A stretch of 35,287 nt of DNA from Lentisphaerota bacterium (lineage in GTDB: Bacteria; Verrucomicrobiota; Lentisphaeria; Victivallales; UBA1829), in contig SUWI01000019.1 of assembly GCA_015061565.1 (NCBI GenBank), positions 1 to 35,287 of the forward strand, given 5' to 3'. Below the pieces are notes generated by a model. It had not been told where the DNA came from, ran no database searches, and saw nothing but the letters and a program-made list of their open reading frames with translations. The first letter of the stretch is position 1. The number at the start of each line of letters is the position of its first letter. The position numbers and the translations under genes were made by a program. Below are positions 1 to 8,482 of the stretch, piece by piece.

Positions 1-297
1 GCGCCAGTAAGTCAGATTTTCGGCGGTGCAGCCGCATCCGTTCCAGCCGATGACGCCCGCGTCTTCGAATTGCGGATCGCCCGAATCCCAGGCAGCCAGC
101 AGGGCGGTCAGTGTCATCTTCCGGACGGTCATGCCGCCCCGGCCGAAGTCTCCGAAGTCACAGTCGGGCATCCCCGGCAGGGCGGACAATTCCCGCCGGC
201 CGGTATTGAGGTCGGCAAAAGGACCGAAACTCCCTTTTCTGCGGAACGTCCGGAACAGGTGTTCCGCCGTCATCAGAGCTGCGCCCGTGATCTTCAT
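1..297 (-). CDS. Ketosynthase-like protein, N-terminal part only (cut by window edge)
   Basis: An open frame starts at the ATG at 297 and runs off the left edge, giving 99 residues. Its ATG overlaps the stop of the upstream ketosynthase as ATGA, and a strong Shine-Dalgarno (GGAGG) lies just upstream, so it is a translationally coupled member of the operon. The protein begins MKITGAAL and continues with a basic, Met-containing stretch (FGRGGMTVRKM), an Ala/Leu-rich helix and a VIGWNGCGC segment. That pattern resembles the N-terminal third of beta-ketoacyl synthase-like or chain-length-factor proteins found in aryl polyene clusters. The active-site region is outside the window, so catalytic competence cannot be judged. 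The family call is an inference; the existence of the gene is well supported by coupling and RBS. Confidence 0.6.
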   Translation of the reverse strand, partial: MKITGAALMTAEHLFRTFRRKGSFGPFADLNTGRRELSALPGMPDCDFGDFGRGGMTVRKMTLTALLAAWDSGDPQFEDAGVIGWNGCGCTAENLTYWR

Positions 298-1349
298 AAT
301 GCCTCCAATGCAACGGCGCTGTTGAGACCGCCGAAGCCCACATTCAGCGACAGCAGACGTCCCGTTTCGATAGAACGGGGCGTATTCGAAACATGGGCTC
401 CAGGCATGGGCGAAACCAGTCCCGCCTGAGGCGGCAGAAGCCGCCGCCGGGCGAATTCCAGTCCCAAAGCCAGCTGCAGCACTCCCGTCGCACCCAGGGT
501 ATGACCCAGATTCCCCTTCAGCGAAAAAAGCGGCGGCATGCCGTCGGGAAAAACCGTCTGCAAGGCCGCGATTTCCGCCTGATCGTTATAAACGGTCCCG
601 GTGCCGTGGCCGATGACCGCTCCCGGAGGCGTGCCGCCCAAAGCCTCCCGGCAGACCGCGGCCAGCTGTCCGCCCGAAAGATCGGGCGAAGTGATATGGG
701 CGGCATCGCAGTTTTCCGCCGCCGCAGTCAATCGGCCGTAACCGGGTCCATCACAGCTCAGCAGCAGAGCGGCGGCGCCTTCACCCAGAGTCAGACCGTC
801 CCGGTCTTTGTCGTAAGGGCGTGCGACCGTGCGGGAAAGAGCCCCCAGCGCGCCGAATCCGGCGGTCACGAATTCACTGGTGATGTCCGCGCCGATGACC
901 AGCGCATGACGGCACCGGCCATGCCGCAGTTCCCGCATGGCCAGGGCCGCCGCCGTCTGTCCCGAAGCGCATGCGGCGGAAACCAGAATGCCGCCGGGAA
1001 TATCGAAGATCCGTTCCGCCAGATGCAGGAAATCCTGGACCGTATCCGCCTCATTTCCTTGTTCGAGAAGATCGATCGCGCCCACGGTGGTGGCTGCGAA
1101 AAGCCGCGTCCCGGCAGGGACTGCGAAATCCAGGGAATCCGCGAGTTTGCCCAGCAGGCGCTCCATACGCGAAGATCCCTTCCCGTCAAGATCAAAATCT
1201 ACGCCCAGCAGACGTCCCCGGGAATCGAAATGCCGCGGAGCGGTAAAACAGGTCCGGCCTTCGAGGAGCGCGCCGCAGTTTTCCCGGACCGTGACCCCAA
1301 GCGGCGTGACCGCCGCCGTACCGAGGATGTATACGCTGGGATCAGTCAT
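294..1349 (-). CDS. Short beta-ketoacyl-ACP synthase (FabB/FabF type)
   Basis: This is a 351-residue thiolase-fold condensing enzyme, expected to join malonyl-ACP units to an ACP-bound acyl chain in the cytoplasm. The triad is visible: Cys127 in SAACASG, His248 in GHGTGT and His283 in GNLGHTLG, with the conserved Lys278 before the last motif. It is about 60 residues shorter than typical FabF, the loss being mainly in the N-terminal half before the Cys. The start is placed at the ATG beginning MTDPSVYI, with GGAG upstream and an 8-base overlap with the thioesterase gene. The frame stays open 15 codons further upstream, but only inside that gene. Together with the FabF-like enzyme at 9574-10800 it gives the cluster at least two complete condensing enzymes. 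Confidence 0.9.
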   Translation of the reverse strand: MTDPSVYILGTAAVTPLGVTVRENCGALLEGRTCFTAPRHFDSRGRLLGVDFDLDGKGSSRMERLLGKLADSLDFAVPAGTRLFAATTVGAIDLLEQGNEADTVQDFLHLAERIFDIPGGILVSAACASGQTAAALAMRELRHGRCRHALVIGADITSEFVTAGFGALGALSRTVARPYDKDRDGLTLGEGAAALLLSCDGPGYGRLTAAAENCDAAHITSPDLSGGQLAAVCREALGGTPPGAVIGHGTGTVYNDQAEIAALQTVFPDGMPPLFSLKGNLGHTLGATGVLQLALGLEFARRRLLPPQAGLVSPMPGAHVSNTPRSIETGRLLSLNVGFGGLNSAVALEAL

Positions 1350-1815
1350 GCAGTTCTCCGCTGGTCCAGCGTTCGCGCATGGCGGCCACCACATCCGGAG
1401 GGAAGATGAAGGCTTCCCTGCTCTTGAGGCCCCAGAACATCTGCACGGTGAATCCGGTGGCCCGGACCGTGCCGTCGCTGCCCGTGACCGTGTAGGCGAT
1501 ATCCAGCCGGGCGCCGTCGTTCCAGAAAAGTTCGGCCTTCACGGTGAACTCCTCGTCCAGCAGCAGCGGCGCATAATAGTCCACGTGGGACTGGACCACG
1601 GGGGCGGCAAGATCGTTTTCGGCATATACGGCGAAACCGAGGCCGATTTTCTGCATCAGTTCGGTGTGCGCGGCTTCGAAGAAACGCAGATAATTGCCGT
1701 GCCAGGCCACTCCCATGGCATCCACTTCGCTGAAGGCTAGGCGGCGGCGGACCGTCGCGGAAAGGGGCGCAGGCGCGCCCGGTTCGGCGGTGAAATATTG
1801 TTTGTGCCGTCTCAT
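1342..1815 (-). CDS. Acyl-CoA/acyl-ACP thioesterase, 4HBT (YbgC-like) hotdog family
   Basis: This 157-residue single hotdog-fold protein likely hydrolyses an acyl thioester to release or edit a chain built by the operon. The 4HBT signature is clear near residues 29-46: FSEVDAMGVAWHGNYLRFFE, with Asp32 as the expected catalytic acid and the usual Gly, His and Tyr spacing. The ATG at 1815 overlaps the dehydratase stop as ATGA. A longer in-frame start exists upstream but would lie inside the dehydratase gene and adds no conserved sequence. Small 4HBT thioesterases are regular members of aryl polyene-type clusters. The substrate is unknown. Confidence 0.85.
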   Translation of the reverse strand: MRRHKQYFTAEPGAPAPLSATVRRRLAFSEVDAMGVAWHGNYLRFFEAAHTELMQKIGLGFAVYAENDLAAPVVQSHVDYYAPLLLDEEFTVKAELFWNDGARLDIAYTVTGSDGTVRATGFTVQMFWGLKSREAFIFPPDVVAAMRERWTSGELHD

Positions 1816-2204
1816 AACTCTGCCGCCTTCAACTGAAGCTGGGCACAGATATCGTTGCCCACGCGGATATCGGCCTTGACTTTCCACCGGGTTTCTTCAA
1901 GTTTCTGAAGCCTGATCTTGACGGCGGCCTGTTCACTGGCCATAACGGGGCGGCGGAAACGGCAGTTCGTCACGATCAGCGTTTCAAGACTTTTTCCCAG
2001 GATCGTTTCGGCGGCCACCCGTGCCGTCTCAATGAGGCAGACGCCCGGGACAATGGGATTGCCCTCGAAATGCCCTTCGAATCCCCGGAACGCCGGGTCG
2101 AAATCCATGGTGCAGCTGTATTCACCCTCTCCCGTCTGCCGCAGTCCGGCTATCCGGGAGCGCAATTCCTCACCTATGATGGAAACACACTCATTCATCT
2201 TCAT
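1812..2204 (-). CDS. 3-hydroxyacyl-ACP dehydratase, FabZ/ApeI-like
   Basis: This is a 130-residue hotdog dehydratase, expected to remove water from a 3-hydroxyacyl-ACP and leave a trans double bond. The signature is GHFEGNPIVPGVCLIETA at about residues 44-61, matching the FabZ/FabA motif with His45 and Glu59 as the catalytic pair. The N-terminal 30 residues are unremarkable. Start and stop overlap both neighbours (ATGA with the exporter upstream, ATGA with the thioesterase downstream). An ATG two codons later (2198) is an equally possible start because no strong RBS marks either. No ketoreductase is visible in the window to supply its substrate; it may lie beyond the left edge. Confidence 0.87.
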   Translation of the reverse strand: MKMNECVSIIGEELRSRIAGLRQTGEGEYSCTMDFDPAFRGFEGHFEGNPIVPGVCLIETARVAAETILGKSLETLIVTNCRFRRPVMASEQAAVKIRLQKLEETRWKVKADIRVGNDICAQLQLKAAEL

Positions 2205-5164
2205 TTTACCAAAATCTGCTTGACTGAAAGCTCAAGAGAATAGCCCGGTCCCGGACCCTTCCGGCGATAGGCGATGCGTCTGCCTTTTTCCCGGTAGTCA
2301 GCACTCCATCGGCCGGAAAAGAAACTGTCTGCACGGCGTTCCAGAGCCGCGCCGTTTTTTTCCACTTTCCAGAACACATTCTCCTGTGAACGAATGAAAA
2401 TATACTCCCCTTTTTTCTCCACGTCAAGTGGAGAAAGCTTTTTCACCATAAAAATACGCCGCAAATCTTCGGCCAGGGCCGCCGGAAATGCCCGCATGGC
2501 TGCCGGGAGCCGTTCCGCAAACAGGGGAGTGAACCGGGGCTCTTCACGCGGATCCCCGCTGCTTTTGAAAAGGAGCGCTCCGGAGCCCGGATCGATCCCC
2601 GCCAGCTTGACCGTGTCCTTCTCCGGGTCGATTTCCGCCGCCAGCAGGAAACGGAAGGTCCGTCCCGAAAATACGGCCGCTGTCACCGCCTGGATCCGGA
2701 AAGGGCTTTCCGGATAGAGGTCCATCCGGAGCGTCAGCTCTTCCCGGCCGGGATATTCCTGCCACGGGACCGTATTGGCGCATCCCGTCACCGAGAGCAG
2801 AATGCCTGCCAGAAACACGGCCGCCAGGGACTTCGGAACGGTCATTTTTCCCAGCCGGGGAACCAGGTAAACACCGCTCAGACAGGCGGCCAGGATCCCC
2901 GGCGTCAGCACCGCACCCGTACCGAAAAGCACCGGATGCCGGGAAAAGAGCAATGCTCCCGCCCCGGCGATGGTCGTGGCCGCCGACAGCAGCAGGGAAT
3001 CCATCGTGTCGAACGATTCCGGATGCCGGGACTGGCAGACCGCATAGATGCCGTAGTCCACAGCCAGTCCGGTCAGCAGGACTGCCGCAAAAGCCGCGGA
3101 AGGCGTGGCACGGAATCCGGTGAGACAGGCCGCGCCCGCCGCAAAGGCCCAGGCAAAGAGCACCGGGATCAATGCCCGGCACACATCGGATACATTGCGA
3201 AAAACCAGAAAAACGATCAGGAGAGCGGCCAGAATACTCGAAATCAGGATCGGCAGGAACCGGCCGCCCAGTTCCTCCCGGATCAGGGCGCGGAAACTTC
3301 CCCTGGAAAGGAGCGCCGCTTCGGTCTCCCGCCGTTCGGCCAGCACCTGCCGCACCTGCCGGATATTTTCCGGCGTGTCCTCGAGGAATGCCATGGCGGC
3401 AGGCCGTTTGCCGTGGGATTTGATCATCAGCCGGTCGATATGTTCGAGCAGGGGCGGCAGCGTAAAATCTTCCGCTGACACGGCTTGTTTCAGCGCAGTA
3501 AAGAAAGGCTGGAAGAATTCTTCCGGCAGATGGTGCCTGCGGCAGGCGGTCCGGCATCCTGCGGCCAGGGCGTCGATCCGGGCGGCGGTCTCGGGCGTCC
3601 GCCATGCCCGGCGGTTGGCGTCCTGGACCGACCGGGGCGGACGGGGCGGCAGACTGACCTCGACCTGGCGGGAACGAAGCTCGCGGCAAATGGCCGTCAG
3701 GCGTTCCAGCGCCGCTTCACGGTCGGCGCCCGAGGCGGCGATCATGGCCATACCCGGCCCCTTCCGCCGCCACGCCTGGCGGAAATCCTCTTCCTGGGCC
3801 AGGATATCTTTCGGAGTCCCGTCCATGGAATCCAGCGAAAAATCGGCGCTCCGGAATACCTGCGGCAGGGCCAGAAACAGCAGCACTCCCGCGAAAATCA
3901 CCAACGCAGCCGCCTTGGAACGGGCCGGCTGAAAACGGAACCCCGGCAGCAGACTCCGCAGTCCATGATCCCGGTCCAGCAGCAGCGGCAGGACCGCCAG
4001 CGCCAGGACCGCGCTCAGCAGCAGGGACAGTCCGGCGAAGACCGCCAGCTGAAGATAGGCGGAGATCCCAGTAAGACCGAGGAAAGCAAAGGCCGCCAGA
4101 CTGGTGGCCGCCGACAGCAGCATGGGCAGACTCAGGGCCGCCGTACGCTTTTCCCCTTCACTGCCCCGGAAGGCGGCATAGACGTGGATCCCCTGATCGA
4201 CGGCAAGACCGGTGATGCAGCTGCCCAGTCCGATGACGTAAAAACAGATTTCGCGGAAGATGAAACTCATCACCCCCAGCGCCAGCAAAGAGGCGTAAAG
4301 GGGAAGGACGGGGATCCACAGCGCCCGCCAGTCTCCCCGGTAGGCCCACAGAAAAAGGAGCAGGAAACATCCCAGCGACACGAGGCCGGCGATGGCGGCA
4401 TCCCGTTTCAGGACTTCTTCGTTGCCGAGGGTATGGGAACAGCCGGAAATGATGCGCATCTGCAGCCCGGCAGGCAGCGGTTCGGCACAGCGGCGGAGTT
4501 CGGCGTAAAGACGGCGTACGGCATCGGCATCGCCAAGACGCACCCGCGTCTCGGCGGCGATCATGGCCCGCCGGCGGTCGGGCGTGACGAAATAGGGAAA
4601 CTCCACGTCAAGATTCATTCCCGTGGCCCGGTCCAGAGCTTGGAGCCGGGTCAGCATTTCCCGTTCCCAGCCGAAGGGGTTCAGCCGCAGCATCCGCACG
4701 GCTCCCGGTATGGGAAAGGACAGCGTCTTGAGCGCTTTTTTCGCGGCCTCTTCGGGCGAACAGTTCTTCAGAACCTCTGGAGTCAGGAAACGGGGCGCAA
4801 GTGAGGCAAAGGCGGCCAGTTCGGACCGCGGATCGCCGGAGCGGAAACGGAACGTCACCTGCCTGAGCATGGGGGAAGCAGCCAGCCGCCGGGCCGTCCG
4901 GTCGAGATAGTCCGCATGGCGCGTCACATCGTCCGAAGAGATAAATTCCAGCTGGACGGAGTCCGCCAGATGGGTCTCGTGGAGGATCCTGAAAACCGCC
5001 CGGGCTTCCCGGGTGTCCGGCAGCAGGCGGCTCAGGTCATTGGTGAAACGGCCCCGGATGAGCGTTGCGCCAAGTGCGGCGATGCCCAGCGCCGCCAGAA
5101 AGAGGAATACCCCCGTGCGGTGCCGGCGGCAGAAAAGGATCAGCTGTTCGGCAAGGCCCCTCAT
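2201..5164 (-). CDS. MMPL/RND-type exporter fused to a C-terminal lipoprotein domain
   Basis: The 987-residue product has two parts. Residues 1-773 form a 12-helix MMPL-family RND transporter of the inner membrane: helix 1 near 15-35, a periplasmic loop, helices 2-7 from about 255 to 435, a second periplasmic loop, then helices 8-12 up to about 770. The TM4 and TM10 motifs GLAVDQGIHVY and GLAVDYGIYAV mark the two repeats. Residues 774-987 begin MTVPKSLAAVFLAG and reach a lipobox (LSVTGC, Cys795), followed by a soluble domain resembling DUF3261 lipoproteins, normally encoded by a separate gene beside such exporters. The frame is continuous, and an internal ATG at 2845 preceded by GGGA could also start a free lipoprotein. 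It likely exports the lipid product. It overlaps the LolA-like gene upstream and the dehydratase downstream by 4 bases each. Confidence 0.85.
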   Translation of the reverse strand: MRGLAEQLILFCRRHRTGVFLFLAALGIAALGATLIRGRFTNDLSRLLPDTREARAVFRILHETHLADSVQLEFISSDDVTRHADYLDRTARRLAASPMLRQVTFRFRSGDPRSELAAFASLAPRFLTPEVLKNCSPEEAAKKALKTLSFPIPGAVRMLRLNPFGWEREMLTRLQALDRATGMNLDVEFPYFVTPDRRRAMIAAETRVRLGDADAVRRLYAELRRCAEPLPAGLQMRIISGCSHTLGNEEVLKRDAAIAGLVSLGCFLLLFLWAYRGDWRALWIPVLPLYASLLALGVMSFIFREICFYVIGLGSCITGLAVDQGIHVYAAFRGSEGEKRTAALSLPMLLSAATSLAAFAFLGLTGISAYLQLAVFAGLSLLLSAVLALAVLPLLLDRDHGLRSLLPGFRFQPARSKAAALVIFAGVLLFLALPQVFRSADFSLDSMDGTPKDILAQEEDFRQAWRRKGPGMAMIAASGADREAALERLTAICRELRSRQVEVSLPPRPPRSVQDANRRAWRTPETAARIDALAAGCRTACRRHHLPEEFFQPFFTALKQAVSAEDFTLPPLLEHIDRLMIKSHGKRPAAMAFLEDTPENIRQVRQVLAERRETEAALLSRGSFRALIREELGGRFLPILISSILAALLIVFLVFRNVSDVCRALIPVLFAWAFAAGAACLTGFRATPSAAFAAVLLTGLAVDYGIYAVCQSRHPESFDTMDSLLLSAATTIAGAGALLFSRHPVLFGTGAVLTPGILAACLSGVYLVPRLGKMTVPKSLAAVFLAGILLSVTGCANTVPWQEYPGREELTLRMDLYPESPFRIQAVTAAVFSGRTFRFLLAAEIDPEKDTVKLAGIDPGSGALLFKSSGDPREEPRFTPLFAERLPAAMRAFPAALAEDLRRIFMVKKLSPLDVEKKGEYIFIRSQENVFWKVEKNGAALERRADSFFSGRWSADYREKGRRIAYRRKGPGPGYSLELSVKQILVK

Positions 5165-5763
5165 GGCGGCGGCATCTGCCAGATTTCCTGCGGCAGCGGG
5201 GGATCCCGCCGGAGCTGTGAAAAACGGATCTCCAGCTTTTCACCGGAGCTTTCCTCGATCCGGACCGCCGTCACCAGATCTTCCTTTTCCGCAAAATCGA
5301 GTTCGACGCTGCCGAAAAGTTTTTTCTGTTCGCGGTCACGGGGGACCAGCCGCACGGTCCGGGAACGGGGCACGCTTACCAGAAAGCGGCCCGTCAGACG
5401 CGCCCGGTCGCCCGACAGCCAGTCGTCGAGAGAATCCCGCAGGATCCGGAGCCAGGGAAACGTCTCCTGCCGGATGACGGAAAGTTTTTTCGTTTCCCCG
5501 TCGTAGTGGGTCAGCTTTTCCCGGTCGATGATGGTTACGCTCCGCACGGGGGTATCGACCTGCCAGCGCAGGCGGCCGTCCAGTTCGCTCACCATCCTGC
5601 CGGTGATGCGGACTTCCATATCCAGATCGGCCAGACGGCGGATCTGCACGAAATCGGCGGCGATCACCCGGTAAGAGACCTTTTCCGGCAAAGCAGGAGT
5701 CTCTCCGGCCGATAATGCCAAGGCGGAAAACAGCAGCGCGAACATCGTCATCAGATGCGGCAT
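5161..5763 (-). CDS. LolA-like periplasmic lipid/lipoprotein carrier
   Basis: This 200-residue secreted protein has a short signal peptide (MPHLMTMFALLFSALALSAG, cleavage expected near residue 20). The mature part resembles the LolA/LolB fold: VSYRVIAADFVQIRRL, then a beta-rich section with GRLRWQVDTPVRS and a WL-rich helical insertion. In aryl polyene and related clusters a LolA homologue sits next to the MMPL exporter and is thought to carry the lipid product across the periplasm; that role is inferred here from position. The start is the ATG at 5763, preceded by a GGGGGGAA stretch and lying inside the last codons of the radical SAM gene (13-base overlap). The stop overlaps the exporter start as ATGA. 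Confidence 0.8.
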   Translation of the reverse strand: MPHLMTMFALLFSALALSAGETPALPEKVSYRVIAADFVQIRRLADLDMEVRITGRMVSELDGRLRWQVDTPVRSVTIIDREKLTHYDGETKKLSVIRQETFPWLRILRDSLDDWLSGDRARLTGRFLVSVPRSRTVRLVPRDREQKKLFGSVELDFAEKEDLVTAVRIEESSGEKLEIRFSQLRRDPPLPQEIWQMPPP

Positions 5764-7190
5764 AAGGATAATTCCCCCCTGGCGCACAGGACATTGTCGG
5801 CAGGGCGCCGGATGCTGAACTCCACGATGAAGTATTGGTCGATATTGGCCGTTTCACAGACGATGACATGAAGCGTGTCGCCGCCGTGAACAGGGGCAAG
5901 GGCTTCAAAATTCCGCAATCCGGTGAGCAATCCCTTGATGTGTCTTTCACCCTTTTCGAATCCGGAAACAGCGGCGCACGCCTGGGCCGCGATCTCGGGC
6001 AGCGCTTCCACATCGAAAACATTATTCCGCAGGAAACGGTTGTCCGGAGTGATCTTCGCCTCGACGGTGGACCACTCGCCGATATCGAGCAGGCGCGTCA
6101 CCATAACGATGGGCGGTGAATGAGGCAGATACTGCGTTGCGTCGCAGGGAAGATGGGGCGGCTGGAAGAGCAGTTCATCGCAGTTCCGCCAGCAGAGAGG
6201 ATCGCTGGCCAGATAATTTCCCGTGAGCTGATAGGCCGCTCCCCGGCAGCCGTAGCAGCGGTCCGCCTTTTCGCAGGTGCGGCAGGGGCCTTTGATCATG
6301 TTGCGGAAATCTTTGAGCTGGTTCAGGATCTTGCTGTTGAAGATAATTTCCGCCAGCGGCTTTTCCAGCACGCTGCCCAGCTTTATGGTCATCCCCACGC
6401 AGGGATACACGTCGCCGGTCGCGCCTATCACGCAGGAATACTGATGGCGAAGACAGGTCGCCCCCACGAGCGGCGGCTGGGGATCCCATTCGTACCCCTG
6501 CGAACGGTCGAAGGCGGCGATCTCGTCGAAGATCTCCTTGAGCCGACGGGGATGGACCTCGAGGTCGCGGTGTTCCAGCAGCCGGCCCTGCGGCGTCATG
6601 ATCTCAAGATAGGGCTTGATGTGACGGGAACGCAGATATTTCCACAGCGAAACCACCTCTTTCTCGTTGGCGGAACAGATGACGGAACTGGCGGCCAGAC
6701 GCTGGTCGTCAAGGCCCGCTTTCTGAAGGATATCGATGGCCCGCAGGGTCTTTTCGAGGGAACCGGGCGCACCGGTAAGACGGTCGTGGACGGCCGGGTC
6801 CAGGGAGTTGAGCTTGACCGCCACCCGGCAGTTGTGTTCATAGAAGAACTGCGCCCAGTCTTCATCGACGAGGGAAGCGTTGGTGAATATTTCCGACCCC
6901 ATGCCCAGCGATTCGGCGAGCAGGATGTATTCCTTGAGCCGGCGGCAGAGGAGCGGTTCTCCGCCCAGAATGACGATTTTGCGCGCGCCGAGTGTCGCCA
7001 CGTCATGGATCGCCTTCACGGCGGCCTCATGGGGCAGTTCCGCAGCGGAACCGGCGGCATAGCAGTAGAGACAGCGGAAGTTGCAGCTTCGGTTGAACTC
7101 GATCTCAGCCGAAAGCAGTCGGTTCTGTTTCGGCGCCTCAAGTGCCTCTTCGGTCGTGAAGTCGAATTTATGGACGTCGAATGGTTCCAT
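5751..7190 (-). CDS. Radical SAM/SPASM enzyme with C-terminal hotdog dehydratase-like domain
   Basis: This 479-residue protein joins two catalytic modules. Residues about 28-230 are a radical SAM domain with the cluster motif CNFRCLYC (Cys36, Cys40, Cys43) and GGEP at 76-79. Residues 246-337 carry a SPASM-type Cys set (246, 253, 264, 303, 306, 312, 315, 333, 337) able to hold auxiliary Fe-S clusters. From about 353 the sequence changes to a hotdog domain: YLPHSPPIVMVTRLLDIGEW with His357, then a helix with Glu399 in ALPEIAAQ, then LLTGLRNFEA and beta strands to the end. This resembles ApeP-type 3-hydroxyacyl-ACP dehydratases. The start is the ATG at 7190 with AAAGGA upstream; a TTG two codons earlier is unlikely. 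It lies between ligase and LolA-like genes, so it should act on the activated or ACP-bound intermediate. The radical reaction is unknown. Confidence 0.88.
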   Translation of the reverse strand: MEPFDVHKFDFTTEEALEAPKQNRLLSAEIEFNRSCNFRCLYCYAAGSAAELPHEAAVKAIHDVATLGARKIVILGGEPLLCRRLKEYILLAESLGMGSEIFTNASLVDEDWAQFFYEHNCRVAVKLNSLDPAVHDRLTGAPGSLEKTLRAIDILQKAGLDDQRLAASSVICSANEKEVVSLWKYLRSRHIKPYLEIMTPQGRLLEHRDLEVHPRRLKEIFDEIAAFDRSQGYEWDPQPPLVGATCLRHQYSCVIGATGDVYPCVGMTIKLGSVLEKPLAEIIFNSKILNQLKDFRNMIKGPCRTCEKADRCYGCRGAAYQLTGNYLASDPLCWRNCDELLFQPPHLPCDATQYLPHSPPIVMVTRLLDIGEWSTVEAKITPDNRFLRNNVFDVEALPEIAAQACAAVSGFEKGERHIKGLLTGLRNFEALAPVHGGDTLHVIVCETANIDQYFIVEFSIRRPADNVLCARGELSLCRI

Positions 7191-7192
7191 CG

Positions 7193-8482
7193 TCAATCCT
7201 TTCTCAGGTCGAAGAAGCGGACCGGCTTGCGGGAGGTGCCGAAAACCCGCTGACGGGCCGCGGCGGCATCCACGGCGACCACCGGCACATGGATCCGGGT
7301 GCGGCCGTAAAGTTTTTCCGCCACGCCTAGGGATTCCGGCGTTTCCCCCTCGCGGCAGGCCACGCAGATGGTGATTTCATCCGAAAGGGCGGTGCCCCGG
7401 ACTTCCATGTAATATTCGATCACGCCGGGGATGGCGTCGAGGACGTTGAAGAAGGCGCCGGGAAAAAGAGTGGTGCCCCGGACCTTGAGCATCTGGGCCT
7501 TGCGTCCGAGGATGGGACCCAGCCGCAGCGTGCCCCGTCCGCAGGAACAAGGCTCCGGAATGATGAAACTGACATCTCCGGTGCGGAAACGGACCAGGGG
7601 CATCCCCGTCACCTGCAGGGGGGTCACGGTGACTTCGCCGGGTTCGCCGTCGGGCACCCGGTTCCCCTCTTCATCGAGAATCTCCACCACCGCCAGACCC
7701 GCCGGGGGATGGCCGCCGCACCGGGCGGAACATTCGGTGAAACTGGTGACGATCTCGCTGGAGGCATAAGTGGAATGGAGCGCACCGGGCCAGAACCCTT
7801 CGAGTTTCGTCCCGAGCGGAGTCAGTTCCATCTTGCGGTTCCGCGCGGGTTCGCCGATGCAGACCAGACGTCTGATGCAGCTGCCGTCGATGTGATTGTC
7901 GGCAAGATACTGTCCAAGCTTGGCCAGAAAACTGGGAACGCCGATGATGTTTTCGGGATGCAGCGTACTGATGACTTCGGCATGGCTTTCGAGGGTATTG
8001 AGCCCGTTGCGGATGGCCGCGGCGCCGAATTTGACCACGCCCTGATAATAGGCAAGACCGGCGATGAAACAGCGGTCGATGGTGCAGGTGAGAAGCACCT
8101 TTTCGCCCTGGAGCATTCCCGCCGCCCGGTAGCCGCAGGCGTCGTTGTAGGCAAGACGGTCAAGGTCCGAAGCGGTGTAAACGATCCGGCAGGGGGTGCC
8201 GGTGGTGCCGCTGGTAAAGCAGATGTCGGAGATCTCGCTGCCGGGGACGGCAAAAAAGTCGTCATTATGTTCCGCCAGGTCCCGTTTCGAGGTGGTGGGC
8301 AGTTCCTGAAGGGAATCGAAATCGTAGTCCCGGTCGGGAAAGGCGGCAAAAAGTTTCCGGTAAAAGGGAGAATGGCTCCGGCAGTAGCGGAGATGTTCGG
8401 CCAGCAGACGGTCCTGAAGGCGTCTGACCTCATCCCGGGAAGAAAACGATTGGTCGTCCGACAGATTAAATGTTTTTTTCAT
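7193..8482 (-). CDS. Adenylate-forming ligase, PaaK (phenylacetate-CoA ligase)-like
   Basis: This 429-residue ANL-superfamily enzyme is expected to activate a carboxylic acid with ATP and pass it to CoA or to the operon's ACP. The P-loop motif SGTTGTP is at 91-97, an ASSE motif occurs in the middle, RFRTGDV carries the conserved Asp, and the GRKAQMLKVRG hinge leads into the small C-terminal domain. Cys-containing segments (CSARCGGH and CSCGRG) match the zinc-type site of PaaK relatives. In aryl polyene systems an adenylating enzyme loads an aromatic starter; a PaaK relative here suggests an aryl or arylacetic starter, though this is inference. Its ATG lies 17 bases inside the acyltransferase gene with GGAG upstream, and its stop is 2 bases before the radical SAM start. 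Confidence 0.88.
   Translation of the reverse strand: MKKTFNLSDDQSFSSRDEVRRLQDRLLAEHLRYCRSHSPFYRKLFAAFPDRDYDFDSLQELPTTSKRDLAEHNDDFFAVPGSEISDICFTSGTTGTPCRIVYTASDLDRLAYNDACGYRAAGMLQGEKVLLTCTIDRCFIAGLAYYQGVVKFGAAAIRNGLNTLESHAEVISTLHPENIIGVPSFLAKLGQYLADNHIDGSCIRRLVCIGEPARNRKMELTPLGTKLEGFWPGALHSTYASSEIVTSFTECSARCGGHPPAGLAVVEILDEEGNRVPDGEPGEVTVTPLQVTGMPLVRFRTGDVSFIIPEPCSCGRGTLRLGPILGRKAQMLKVRGTTLFPGAFFNVLDAIPGVIEYYMEVRGTALSDEITICVACREGETPESLGVAEKLYGRTRIHVPVVAVDAAAARQRVFGTSRKPVRFFDLRKD

Noticed and set aside
3485-4804. 439-codon plus-strand frame opposite the exporter
   Set aside because: Gln/Arg/Gly-rich shadow typical of the reverse of a membrane protein gene; no RBS or domain.
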